64,000 nt of DNA, taken from NCBI RefSeq assembly GCF_001673635.1, contig NZ_LZMH01000078.1, positions 24,732-88,731 on the forward strand, in the 5' to 3' direction. The translations under genes were made by a program, and so were the position numbers. The notes under the pieces were generated by a model. It ran no database searches. It saw only the letters and a list, made by a program, of their open reading frames with translations, and was not told where the DNA came from. Shown one piece after another: positions 25,494-35,919 of the stretch. Within the stretch, counting starts at the first letter, position 1; each line of letters opens with the position of its first letter. This stretch comes from Mycobacterium asiaticum (GTDB lineage: Bacteria; Actinomycetota; Actinomycetes; Mycobacteriales; Mycobacteriaceae).

Positions 25494-25511
25494 TCTGTGT
25501 ACTCTTGGCAT

Positions 25512-26609
25512 ATGGCGGAACGCGGAGCCCAGCCCCAAGTACCTCGTGGCCGTAGATGGTTTCTGAAAGCGGTGCGGAATTTATTCAAGCCGCTTCAGCC
25601 CGACGACTACATCGAAATGATCAACCCGCTGTGGACCACCAAGGAGCTGCGCGGGAAGGTCGAGCGTGTCGAGCCGCAAGGCTCGGAGGCCGCGAGCGTG
25701 CTGATCCGGCCGGGCTACGAATGGCCGGGCCATAAGCCGGGCCAGTACATCCGGCTCGGCCTGGTCATCGACGGTGTCTACCACTGGCGCGCGTACTCGC
25801 TGACCTCAGATCCGGAACCGGCCGATGGCCTGATCAGCGTGACGCCCAAGAAGGTGGACAGCGGCGTCGTCTCGCCGTATCTGGTCGAACGGATCCAGCC
25901 CGGCGAGTTGGTGCGCCTGGGCGAGATCGAGGGCGTATTCACGCTGCCCGAGCCGTTGCCGGCCAAGATGCTGTTCATCAGCGCCGGAAGCGGCATCACG
26001 CCGATCATGAGCATGCTGCGCAGCCTCGACCACCGCAACGAGATGAACGACGTGCTGGTGATTCATTCCGCGCGCACCCGCGAGCAGATCATGTTCCTGT
26101 CCGATCTCGAGGAACTCGAGAGACGGCACGAGGGGATGCGACTGGACCTGCGTCTGACGTCGGATCGCGGCCGGCTCAAACCCGGCGACCTGGACGAGGT
26201 GTGTCCGGACTGGCGCGAGCGGGAAGCGTTCTGCTCGGGGCCGGAGGAAATGCTTGATGCGCTGATCGAGCACTGGGAGAACAACGGCGATCCCGATCGC
26301 CTGCACTTCGAACGGTTCCAGCCGAAGATCGGCGGGGGCGCCGGCGACGGTGAGGGTGGCGAAGTCAGCTTCCTGAAGAGCGACAAGACCGCCGAGTGCG
26401 ACGGCGGTACGTCGATCTTGGAAGCCGGTGAGAACGCCGGGCTAGAGCTCAACTTCGGTTGCCGCATCGGCATCTGCCACACCTGTGTGGGAACGCTCAA
26501 GTCGGGCAAGGTGCGGGATCTGCGCTCCGGTGACGTCAGCGAGCCCACCGGACAGGACATCAGGATCTGCATCAACAGCGCCGAGGGCGACGTCGAACTC
26601 GAACTCTGA
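25512..26609 (+). CDS. flavin/2Fe-2S oxidoreductase, electron donor to the desaturase (Rv3230c-like)
   Basis: A 365-residue protein with three parts: an FAD-binding barrel (WRAYSLTS near residue 90, the RxYS flavin motif), an NAD(P)-binding domain (FISAGSGITPIMSMLRSL), and a C-terminal plant-type 2Fe-2S ferredoxin domain (FGCRIGICHTCVG). Electrons pass from NADPH to FAD to 2Fe-2S to a partner. Rv3230c is the reductase of the stearoyl-CoA desaturase DesA3, and here a DesA3-like gene follows by 16 bases. The ATG at 25512 is preferred; a GTG at 25497 would add five residues. No clear ribosome binding site precedes either. Confidence 0.9.
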   Translation: MAERGAQPQVPRGRRWFLKAVRNLFKPLQPDDYIEMINPLWTTKELRGKVERVEPQGSEAASVLIRPGYEWPGHKPGQYIRLGLVIDGVYHWRAYSLTSDPEPADGLISVTPKKVDSGVVSPYLVERIQPGELVRLGEIEGVFTLPEPLPAKMLFISAGSGITPIMSMLRSLDHRNEMNDVLVIHSARTREQIMFLSDLEELERRHEGMRLDLRLTSDRGRLKPGDLDEVCPDWREREAFCSGPEEMLDALIEHWENNGDPDRLHFERFQPKIGGGAGDGEGGEVSFLKSDKTAECDGGTSILEAGENAGLELNFGCRIGICHTCVGTLKSGKVRDLRSGDVSEPTGQDIRICINSAEGDVELEL

Positions 26610-26625
26610 TCGAAAGGTATAGGCA

Positions 26626-28026
26626 GTGACTTCAACTCTGGAACGTCCGAAAAGCCCGTTCGCCCACCTCGGGGAACAGGAGCGGGAGAAAATCGGTAAG
26701 GAATTCGACGCGATCCACGACGAGGTGTTCGCCGACCTCGGTGAGCGGGACCGTCGCTACATCAAGACAGTCATCTCCGTGCAACGCCAGATCGTGGTGC
26801 TCGGCCGCGTGCTGCTGCTGGGTTCGCGCTCGAAGACCGCCTGGGTGCTGGGGACCGCGTGTCTGGGCATGGCCAAGATCCTGGAAAACATGGAGATCGG
26901 CCACAACGTCATGCACGGGCAATGGGACTGGATGAACGATCCCGATATCCACTCATCGAAGTGGGACTGGGACACCGCGTCCACCGCCGAGTCGTGGAAG
27001 CATTCACACAACTACATCCACCACACCTACACCAACATCCTGGGCAAGGATAAGGATCTCGGCTACGAGATCATGCGGATCGACCCGCAGCAGAAATGGC
27101 GTCCGTACTACTTGGGGCAACCGCTCTACAACCTGTTGCTCACCATTTTGTTCGAGTGGGGCGTGGCGGTGCACGACATGGACATCGAAGCCATTCGGGC
27201 CCGCGAGAAGCCGTGGTCCGAGGTACGCAAGGACCTCAAAGGCATTGGCGTCAAGGCACGTTCGCAGGTCATCAAGGACTACATCGGGTGGCCGTTGATC
27301 AGCGCCGGGGCGTTCACGCTGGTGCAACTGGCCCTGGGCGGACGCCTCGAGCAGCCTGCCACATCACGGATCGGCCGGCGACTGCGGCGCATCTCGGCCA
27401 AGGGCCGAGTCGGCAAGACCGCAAGCTTCCTCGACAAGGTGTCCGGCGCGGAGAGCACCTACCTGCGCACGCTGGCCGCAGATGCGCTGGCCAATGTCAT
27501 CCGCAACGTCTGGGCCCACGCCATCATCTTCTGCGGCCACTTCCCCGACCAGACCTACACATTCACCGAGGAAGAGGTGGAGGACGAGACGCGCGGCGAG
27601 TGGTATCTACGTCAGTTGGTGGGCGCGGCCAACATTGAGGGCAGTCCGCTGTTCCACGTCATCAGCGGCAATCTGGGCTATCAAGTCGAGCATCATCTGT
27701 ATCCCGACATGCCCAGCAGTCGGTACTCCGAAATCGCACCGAAAGTCAAGGAGATCTGCGAGCGCTACGAGCTGCCGTACAACTCCGGCCGGTTCGGCAA
27801 GCAGTGGTACACCGTGCACCGCACCATCTTTCGGCTAGCGTTCCCCGGCGGCAAGCCGCGTGCCAAGCCCGGGCCGTACCGGGGTAGCGAGCGGTCGCCA
27901 GAGACTCAGGAGCCCGGTGAGGCAAGCCGGTTCCGGGACCGGGTGCCTGCCGAGCACCCAGTGGCCGGTCCCGAGCACGAGTCCAGCGGCGTGGAGGTGC
28001 AGCCTCCCCCGCGCGGTAAGGACTGA
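26626..28026 (+). CDS. DesA3-like membrane fatty-acyl desaturase with an unusual basic insertion
   Basis: A 466-residue di-iron membrane desaturase. The histidine boxes are HNVMH (93-97), HSHNYIHH (126-133) and QVEHH (353-357). DesA3 of M. tuberculosis (427 residues, from memory) introduces the delta-9 double bond into stearoyl-CoA. Compared with it, this protein carries about 33 additional residues (240-272), rich in arginine and lysine (RIGRRLRRISAKGRVGKT), between the second membrane region and the last helices. It also has a Pro/Glu-rich C-terminal tail. A GTG start at 26626 follows the reductase gene by 16 bases, one operon. The insertion may be a membrane-surface or lipid/partner-binding loop; this is inference. 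Confidence 0.88.
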   Translation: MTSTLERPKSPFAHLGEQEREKIGKEFDAIHDEVFADLGERDRRYIKTVISVQRQIVVLGRVLLLGSRSKTAWVLGTACLGMAKILENMEIGHNVMHGQWDWMNDPDIHSSKWDWDTASTAESWKHSHNYIHHTYTNILGKDKDLGYEIMRIDPQQKWRPYYLGQPLYNLLLTILFEWGVAVHDMDIEAIRAREKPWSEVRKDLKGIGVKARSQVIKDYIGWPLISAGAFTLVQLALGGRLEQPATSRIGRRLRRISAKGRVGKTASFLDKVSGAESTYLRTLAADALANVIRNVWAHAIIFCGHFPDQTYTFTEEEVEDETRGEWYLRQLVGAANIEGSPLFHVISGNLGYQVEHHLYPDMPSSRYSEIAPKVKEICERYELPYNSGRFGKQWYTVHRTIFRLAFPGGKPRAKPGPYRGSERSPETQEPGEASRFRDRVPAEHPVAGPEHESSGVEVQPPPRGKD

Positions 28027-28048
28027 GGTCGCGCGGACCCGAAGCGCC

Positions 28049-29659
28049 TCAGTCGAACATCTCGAACACCGACACCGGCTCGAGCACCACGCCGTTCTCC
28101 TCGACGTATCGGTCCCAGAGCGCCAGCAGCTCGGCCAGCTTCTCGGGATGCGCGTCGGACTGGTCGTGAATCTCGCCCGGGTCGCTGGACAAGTCGAAGA
28201 GTTCCCACCTGCCGGGGCCGTACGGGGCGGGCAGGTAGAGCGCTTTCCAGTCACCTTGACGAATCGCGCGGCGGCCGAACAACTCCCAGCCGGTGCCTGT
28301 CCGGCCGTCGTGCACCTCGTCGGCGGCGCCGGACAGGTACGGCAGCAATGAGCGACCGCGCATGGGCACCACATCGCGGCCGGCGTAGTGGGTGCCGGGA
28401 TGTTCGACGCCGGCAAGCTCCAGCACGGTGGGCGCAATGTCCATGACGGTGGTGAAGGCGGTGCCGATCTGTCCCCGGCGGTCGAAGCCGGGCCACCGCA
28501 CGAACCCCACCACCCGGATTCCGCCCTCGGTGGTGAACGCCTTGTGCAGGCGCGACGGTGCCGTTGCGGCTTGCGCCCAGCGCGGTCCGTACCAAATGTA
28601 GGAAGTGGGGCGGCCCAAATTGTCCAGGCTGTTGTCGCAATGCTTTTCGATCTGGGCGGCGATCTGGGCGCCGCGCAATGGCATCGCTTCGACGATCGCT
28701 CCTTCGGCGCCGTTGTCCGACAGGAAGACCACCACGGTGTCGTCGAGTTCGCCGGTTTCGGTCAGATAGTCGATCACCCGCCCGATGTTCCAGTCCATCC
28801 GGTCGACCATGCCGGCGTAGACCTCCATGCTGCGAGCCGAGCGGGCCCGCTCGTCCTCGCTCATGTCGTCCCACTCGGGGGCGCCGTCGGCAACCACGGG
28901 GTGGGCCTCGACGTCCGGCGGGCACAGGCCCAGCCGCCCCAACGCCACCAACCGCTCGTCGCGCAGCGCGTCCGGACCGGCGTCGTAGCGGCCGCGGTAC
29001 TTGGCCACCGATTCGTCCGGTGCTTGCAGCGGCCAGTGCGGCGCCTGAAAGGGCAGGTATGCGAAGAACGGCCGGTCGTCGTCGGCGGGCCGCTCGCGGA
29101 GGTAACGCAGCAGGGTGTCGGTGTAGGAATCCGATGAGTAGAAGTCGTCGCCAACGGTGACGAACCGATCGTCCTCGGTGTATTGCGTCGGTATCGGCGA
29201 GAATCCGGCCCCGCCCGCGCCACCGTAGTGGCTGGCGCCGGCGGGCAGCAGGGCGAAGGAGCGGTCGAATCCGCGTGCCCACGGGGAGGTTTCGATCGTC
29301 GCGCCCAGATGCCACTTGCCCGACATGAGCGTCAGGTAGCCGGCGTCGCGGAGCAACTCGGGCAACGCAACGACGCGGTCGTTCAGGTAACCCTCGTAGC
29401 CGGGAGCGCCCTGAAAACCCGGGATCGCGACCTCGAGCATGGTGCCGATGCCCGCGACGTGATGATCGGTGCCGGTCAGCAGCATCGCGCGGGTGGGCGA
29501 GCAGGCCGGCGCCGAATGGAAGTCGGTGAGCCGGACGCCGTCGTATGCCAGGCGGTCCAAGTTGGGCGTGTCGATCTCGCCGCCGAATGCACCGATGTCG
29601 GAGAAGCCGAGATCGTCGGCCACTATCACCAGAAAGTTGGGTCGCTTCACCTGGAGCAT
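28049..29659 (-). CDS. type I sulfatase (arylsulfatase family)
   Basis: A 536-residue sulfatase of the alkaline-phosphatase superfamily. Metal-binding DD at residues 15-16 (VADDLG) and the C-x-P-S/T-R motif at Cys53 (ACSPTR), where the cysteine is converted to formylglycine, are intact. A second block, GKWHLG, and the C-terminal SDNGAEG segment complete the metal site. It hydrolyses sulfate esters. No signal peptide is seen, so a cytoplasmic enzyme is likely. The ATG at 29659 is used; longer readings to 29926 overlap the SDR promoter. It is convergent with the desaturase operon and divergent from an SDR gene 40 bases away. Confidence 0.9.
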   Translation of the reverse strand: MLQVKRPNFLVIVADDLGFSDIGAFGGEIDTPNLDRLAYDGVRLTDFHSAPACSPTRAMLLTGTDHHVAGIGTMLEVAIPGFQGAPGYEGYLNDRVVALPELLRDAGYLTLMSGKWHLGATIETSPWARGFDRSFALLPAGASHYGGAGGAGFSPIPTQYTEDDRFVTVGDDFYSSDSYTDTLLRYLRERPADDDRPFFAYLPFQAPHWPLQAPDESVAKYRGRYDAGPDALRDERLVALGRLGLCPPDVEAHPVVADGAPEWDDMSEDERARSARSMEVYAGMVDRMDWNIGRVIDYLTETGELDDTVVVFLSDNGAEGAIVEAMPLRGAQIAAQIEKHCDNSLDNLGRPTSYIWYGPRWAQAATAPSRLHKAFTTEGGIRVVGFVRWPGFDRRGQIGTAFTTVMDIAPTVLELAGVEHPGTHYAGRDVVPMRGRSLLPYLSGAADEVHDGRTGTGWELFGRRAIRQGDWKALYLPAPYGPGRWELFDLSSDPGEIHDQSDAHPEKLAELLALWDRYVEENGVVLEPVSVFEMFD

Positions 29660-29699
29660 CCTGTCAGCATCGGTGACCGTGACCGAAGATAGACGCGTG

Positions 29700-30524
29700 A
29701 TGACGTCGGCTGAGTTGTTGACCGGGCGGGTGGCGGTGGTAACCGGCGGTGGGGGTGGCATCGGCGCGGCCACCGCGCGGTTGTTTGTCGAACACGGCGC
29801 CCGCGTGGTCATCGCCGACATCGACGCCGGTCGGGCGGAGCAGGTGTCCACCGAGATCGGCGACCCGGCAGTCGCGGTGCCCACCGACGTACGGGATGCC
29901 GAACAGGTCGCCTCGTTGGCACACACCGTGCTGCGGCGCTACGGGCGCGTCGACGTGCTGGTTAACAATGTGGGTGACTGGGTGCGGCACCCCGGCGCTT
30001 TCGCTGGCACCGACCCGCAACTCTGGGACGAGCTCTACCGGGTGAACCTGCATCACGTCTTCCTCGTCACCCGCGCGTTCCTGCCCGCGATGGTCGAGCG
30101 GCATGCGGGTGCGATCGTGAACGTGTCGTCGGTGGAGGGGTTACGCGGATATCCGGAGGATCCGGTCTACGCGGCCTTCAAAGCGGCCGTCATCCAGTTC
30201 ACCCGCAGCCTCGCGGTGCAGGTCGGTCGCGACGGCGTGCGGGTGAACGCGATCGGCCCGGACGTCACCGAGTCGATACAGGTGCCGTACACGCAGTGGC
30301 TCTCCCCCGACGAGCAGCAACGGTGGCCGGACTGGGTGCCCGTCGGGCGGATGGGTCGGCCGGAGGACCAGGCCCGGGTGATCCTGTTTCTGGCCTCCGA
30401 GCTGTCGGCCTTCGTCACCGGCCACACCATCCCGACCGATGGCGGCACCGGCGCGGCGGGTGGCTGGTTCCGTTCATCGCGGCGCGAAGGCCGGGAATGG
30501 ACGAATCGGCCTTTTCAGGCATGA
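29700..30524 (+). CDS. short-chain dehydrogenase/reductase
   Basis: A 274-residue SDR: TGGGGGIG cofactor loop, NNVGD in place of NNAG, catalytic Ser in NVSSVEG and YAAFK (Tyr-x-x-x-Lys). The ATG at 29700 is chosen; the GTG at 29679 is seven codons longer. It diverges from the sulfatase with only 40 bases between the starts, so the promoters overlap and the genes may be co-regulated. Substrate unknown. Confidence 0.87.
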   Translation: MTSAELLTGRVAVVTGGGGGIGAATARLFVEHGARVVIADIDAGRAEQVSTEIGDPAVAVPTDVRDAEQVASLAHTVLRRYGRVDVLVNNVGDWVRHPGAFAGTDPQLWDELYRVNLHHVFLVTRAFLPAMVERHAGAIVNVSSVEGLRGYPEDPVYAAFKAAVIQFTRSLAVQVGRDGVRVNAIGPDVTESIQVPYTQWLSPDEQQRWPDWVPVGRMGRPEDQARVILFLASELSAFVTGHTIPTDGGTGAAGGWFRSSRREGREWTNRPFQA

Positions 30525-30542
30525 CCGGCACGGCGCCGGGGG

Positions 30543-32042
30543 TCAGCCCAAGCTGGTGTGCATCAACATCACGTCGTAGGCAGACCACAGCGACAGGTTG
30601 AAGTACACGTCCTTGCCCGTGGTCCAGGGATGCATCATCGGGGCGTAAATGCCGCCGGGCATTGAGAAGCTCGACACGAGAAGATGCTCCGGACTGTATG
30701 GTCCTTGGGGCGCCGGCGCGGTCCTGGCCACGACGTCGTTGGCGCCGTTGGTGTACATCACCAGGTACTGCTTGAGGTAGGTGTTGTACTGCGCCGACAT
30801 TTCGGCGACCGGACCCGGGATCACCGGAGTGGCCGCCGAGGGCCTGTTCGGCACCCAGGAGTTCGAATCACCGTTCCAGTACTCGTATTTGGTGAGGTCC
30901 GGAATGAAGCGCGGCTGCACCCTGGACAGATGGGCAGCGCCGCCGCGACCGTTCGGTGTGCCGAACGAGTACAGGTAGCCGTCGCTGCCCTTGACGTAGG
31001 CGCCCATCTGGAAGTTCTCGTTGCCCTCGACGTACGGGACCCGCGCGGCGTCGGGCCCGTTCGCGCGGATCGTTCCCGGATAGACCGCCCAGGTCTGGCC
31101 GTTGTCGGTGGACATCGCGATTCCGGAGTAGTTCGTCCACCACTCTCCGTCCCGGCCCCAGTCCTTGATCGACATGAAGTTGATGTATTGGGTCTTGCCG
31201 ATGGAGATGGCGGCGGTCGGAATGATGCCGGTCTCTTCCTTGGCGTACTTGATGCTGTTGATGACTTGTCTGGAGAACCCTGGCTGCTGGGTCGGCGAGC
31301 CGGCGTAGCGATTGTTCGGATCGCCCTCGGCCACGTGCAAGCCGTGCGACAGATCATGGTCGTTACTGCGAAACAGCACGTTGTAGCGCCACTGGTCACC
31401 CTTGACAGCGCAGTAGCCGAAGGTGTCACCGAACGCCATCAGCACTTGATGGTTCGCCGGATCGCCGTTGTCCCAGAGAATTCCGAGGTCGGTTCCGGAG
31501 ATGCCGAACCGCTCCAGGGTCTTGTTGGGGCCCTCCGGACCGGTCACCCACTCGACCAGCGACGTGTTGGAACCTCCCAGTGCGCCAAGCGCATCGGGCG
31601 CACCCTCCGGCGGAGCCGCTTCCGGCACCGGCGCCGGGTTCGGCGGCGGAGCCGCGTCTGCCGGCGGAGCGAGCTGGGCGGCCGGCGGTTGCGCTCCCGC
31701 GGCCGGTGGAGCTGGAACCGGTGGAGCCGGGTTGGCGCCGGGGACAAGCGCTTGTTGTTGCAGCGGCGCGGAGTACCTCTGACCCTGTTGGGGTACCCGC
31801 TGCAGCGGGCCCAGCCTGGGCAGCGGCGCACGGTCGTTCGCACCGCGCGGCCGTTTGTTCAACGGGCCGAGCACCTTGCCCCCGGGATTCGTCACCACCG
31901 CGTTCGCCGGTGGCGGGACATTGGCTGCGGGGGCGCTACACGGCAAGGCGTTCGCCGACGGAGCGAGGCCGAACGGGAGGATGAGTCCGATTGCGGCCGT
32001 CGCTGCCAGCGATACCGAAACAAAGCGGGGAACCGCCGACAT
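30543..32042 (-). CDS. secreted Pro-rich DUF4185 protein (Rv1754c-like)
   Basis: A 499-residue protein: signal peptide (residues 1-33, hydrophobic LAATAAIGLILPFGLA then ANA), a 110-residue proline/alanine-rich linker, and a globular C-terminal domain from about residue 150. The latter carries the repeated Trp/Tyr/Gly-rich blocks of a beta-propeller-like DUF4185 domain (ILWDNGDPANHQ, SDGYLYSFGTPNGRGG). A role in glycan binding or hydrolysis at the cell envelope is possible; I do not see a certain catalytic triad. Rv1754c of M. tuberculosis has the same design, from memory. Convergent with the SDR gene. Confidence 0.82.
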   Translation of the reverse strand: MSAVPRFVSVSLAATAAIGLILPFGLAPSANALPCSAPAANVPPPANAVVTNPGGKVLGPLNKRPRGANDRAPLPRLGPLQRVPQQGQRYSAPLQQQALVPGANPAPPVPAPPAAGAQPPAAQLAPPADAAPPPNPAPVPEAAPPEGAPDALGALGGSNTSLVEWVTGPEGPNKTLERFGISGTDLGILWDNGDPANHQVLMAFGDTFGYCAVKGDQWRYNVLFRSNDHDLSHGLHVAEGDPNNRYAGSPTQQPGFSRQVINSIKYAKEETGIIPTAAISIGKTQYINFMSIKDWGRDGEWWTNYSGIAMSTDNGQTWAVYPGTIRANGPDAARVPYVEGNENFQMGAYVKGSDGYLYSFGTPNGRGGAAHLSRVQPRFIPDLTKYEYWNGDSNSWVPNRPSAATPVIPGPVAEMSAQYNTYLKQYLVMYTNGANDVVARTAPAPQGPYSPEHLLVSSFSMPGGIYAPMMHPWTTGKDVYFNLSLWSAYDVMLMHTSLG

Positions 32043-32417
32043 GTCACACCTCTCAGGGGTCGGACGCCAGATTGACGTCCGCAGTGGTTGATGTGACGAT
32101 AGTGAGCGGTGAGGTTGTTGTGACCAGTGATCAGTCAATAGGTATGGGTCCGTGACCGTGTCGCAACCCTAGCGATCACACGCCGGCCCGACCCGCTGTC
32201 ACGAACAGTTGTCATATTTTGAGTTCAATTTGAAATCGACAGGCGCGCAGGCATTTCGGCGGGTTCCGGAAGGCCGCCGCGACGACCGCGTTTGTCGTCT
32301 GCAACGGGTCGAAACTTTGAGAGCAATCTCATGCTTAGCCCGGCACATCAGCGGATATACAGTCCCCCGACCGCCGATGTTCACAGTCCGGTCCAATCCA
32401 GGAAAACAGGAGGCACG
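32043..32417. other. 375-base divergent intergenic region, DUF4185 / glycogen debranching
   Basis: No gene seen. An AT-rich stretch (32205-32240) contains the inverted repeat TTCAA-T-TTGAA (32224-32234), a plausible regulator or promoter site. The last 15 bases before 32418 carry the AGGAGG ribosome binding site of the debranching enzyme. Confidence 0.55.
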
Positions 32418-34586
<2,169 letters not shown>

Positions 34587-34608
34587 ACCCAGAGAACGAA
34601 GGATCGTC

Positions 34609-34884
34609 ATGAGTGCAAAGTCCAAAGCCCTGTACATGCCGCTCTCGATTGTCACCAGCGTGACGGGCGGCCTGCTGGCCGGGGCCGTGTTCAGCCAGGT
34701 GTGGAAGCGGTTCAGCGATGACGACCAGGCGCCGCCGGATCCGAAAGACCTCAGCAACTCGACCCGTTCCGCCCTGATCGGCGCGGGTTTGCAGGGCCTG
34801 ATCTTCGGCGTGGTGCGGGCCGCGGTCGACCGGGTGGGCGCACGCGGCTACCAGGCCGTCACGCACGAGTCTCCCGCTCCGTAA
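34609..34884 (+). CDS. DUF4235 small membrane protein
   Basis: A 91-residue protein with two hydrophobic segments (about residues 10-28 and 55-70) and a charged acidic middle (WKRFSDDDQAPPDPKDL), as in DUF4235. Topology with both ends on the same side is likely. It follows glgX by 22 bases and is probably co-transcribed with it. Function unknown. Confidence 0.82.
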   Translation: MSAKSKALYMPLSIVTSVTGGLLAGAVFSQVWKRFSDDDQAPPDPKDLSNSTRSALIGAGLQGLIFGVVRAAVDRVGARGYQAVTHESPAP

Positions 34885-34904
34885 CTCCCGGCCCGGGCGG
34901 TCGA

Positions 34905-34918
34905 TAGAACGTGTTACA
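34905..34918. promoter_or_regulatory. KstR box (TnnAACnnGTTnnA)
   Basis: TAGAACGTGTTACA fits the published KstR consensus TnnAACnnGTTnnA at every defined position; the first ten bases also equal the box in the kstR promoter as I recall it. KstR is the TetR repressor of mycobacterial cholesterol catabolism. It lies 107 bases upstream of the DUF1295 start, in the spacer of a new transcription unit. Confidence 0.7.
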
Positions 34919-34976
34919 GTTTTGCCGACCGCGCCGGTTTCCTGGGATGACCGGGCAGTGTGGCAAGGAGACCCGG

Positions 34977-35015
34977 ATGTTAGCTGCTGGCCCAAAAGCG
35001 CAGTCGCAGAAGTGA
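34977..35015 (+). CDS. 12-codon leader ORF upstream of the DUF1295 gene
   Basis: AAGGAG (34965-34970) lies six bases before an ATG that opens a 12-residue frame, MLAAGPKAQSQK, ending in TGA ten bases before the ATG of the DUF1295 gene, which itself has only a weak ribosome binding site. The arrangement implies translational coupling or reinitiation. It lies after the KstR box. Leader peptides of this type are common in mycobacteria; function inferred. Confidence 0.5.
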   Translation: MLAAGPKAQSQK

Positions 35016-35025
35016 ACCGGGTGCC

Positions 35026-35919
35026 ATGACCGCAACGATGGGCAAGGCCCGATCGCTGACGCTGGTCACCGTCGCATATGTGATAGCCATTGGCGTAGCC
35101 GCCGCCTGGTTGGCGTGGGGCCCGCGCACCGGGCGGCTTTGGCTGGACACTTTCGTCGCCGATGTGCTGGCCACGGTGGTGGTGTTCGCATTCAGCCGCG
35201 CTTACCGCAACTCGAGCTTCTACGACGCCTATTGGAGCGTCATCCCGCCGTTGCTCAGCTTCTACTGGTGGAGTCAGACCGGGCCGGGTGTCGACCAACT
35301 GCGGTGCTGGCTGGTGGCCACGCTGGTGACCTTGTGGGCGGTGCGCTTGACCGCAAACTGGGTTTACGGCTTCCCGGGACTTCATCACGAGGACTGGCGC
35401 TACCCGATGTTTCGCGAGCGGGCCGGGCGATGGGAGTTCCTCGTCGACCTGGTCGCGATCCACCTCATTCCGACGACCCAGGTGTTCGCCGGCATGCTGC
35501 CGGTGTACGTCTGCCTCACCCATGCCGGCTCCGGCATCCGGTGGCTCACCATCGTCGCGTTCGTCGTTGGTGTCGCCGCGGTGGCGCTCGAACTCATCGC
35601 CGACGTCCAGCTGCACCGATTCGTGCGGGACCGGCGCGCCGGCGAGGCCATGACGCGCGGGGTGTGGAGCTGGTCTCGGCATCCGAACTACTTCGGAGAG
35701 TTCAGTTTCTGGTTCGCGCTGGCCCTGTTCGGGGTCGCGGCATCGCCCTCGGACGCATGGTGGTTGTTCGTCGGTGCGGCGGCGATGTTGGCCATGTTCC
35801 TGGGTGCCAGCATCCCGATGATGGAGACGCGGAGTCTGCAGCGCCGCCCGGAGTATCAGCAGGTGATTGATCGGGTGCCGCGCTTCGTGCCCCGGCCGCC
35901 GCGCCGAGTCGCTGCGTGA
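35026..35919 (+). CDS. DUF1295 membrane protein (steroid 5-alpha-reductase-like fold)
   Basis: A 297-residue integral membrane protein with six to seven hydrophobic segments and the DUF1295/steroid 5-alpha-reductase core: WVYGFPGLHHEDWRYPMFRE, GVWSWSRHPNYFGEF (the RHPNYFGE cofactor-binding block) and a C-terminal MMETRSLQRRPEYQ. Family members reduce steroid or fatty enone double bonds with NADPH, or act on related lipids. A KstR box lies upstream, supporting a link with steroid metabolism. It is first in a cassette with a flavoprotein and a SnoaL-like protein; the next gene's GTG overlaps its stop. Confidence 0.83.
   Translation: MTATMGKARSLTLVTVAYVIAIGVAAAWLAWGPRTGRLWLDTFVADVLATVVVFAFSRAYRNSSFYDAYWSVIPPLLSFYWWSQTGPGVDQLRCWLVATLVTLWAVRLTANWVYGFPGLHHEDWRYPMFRERAGRWEFLVDLVAIHLIPTTQVFAGMLPVYVCLTHAGSGIRWLTIVAFVVGVAAVALELIADVQLHRFVRDRRAGEAMTRGVWSWSRHPNYFGEFSFWFALALFGVAASPSDAWWLFVGAAAMLAMFLGASIPMMETRSLQRRPEYQQVIDRVPRFVPRPPRRVAA

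Larger units (their letters stand above)
24967..25511. other. 545-base divergent intergenic region, type III PKS / reductase-desaturase
   Basis: No convincing gene is present; the short open frames here have poor codon use and no ribosome binding site. The right part (25380-25511) is markedly AT-richer than the surroundings and holds two inverted repeats, annotated separately. It must carry the promoters of both operons and is long enough to hold several regulator sites. Confidence 0.6.
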
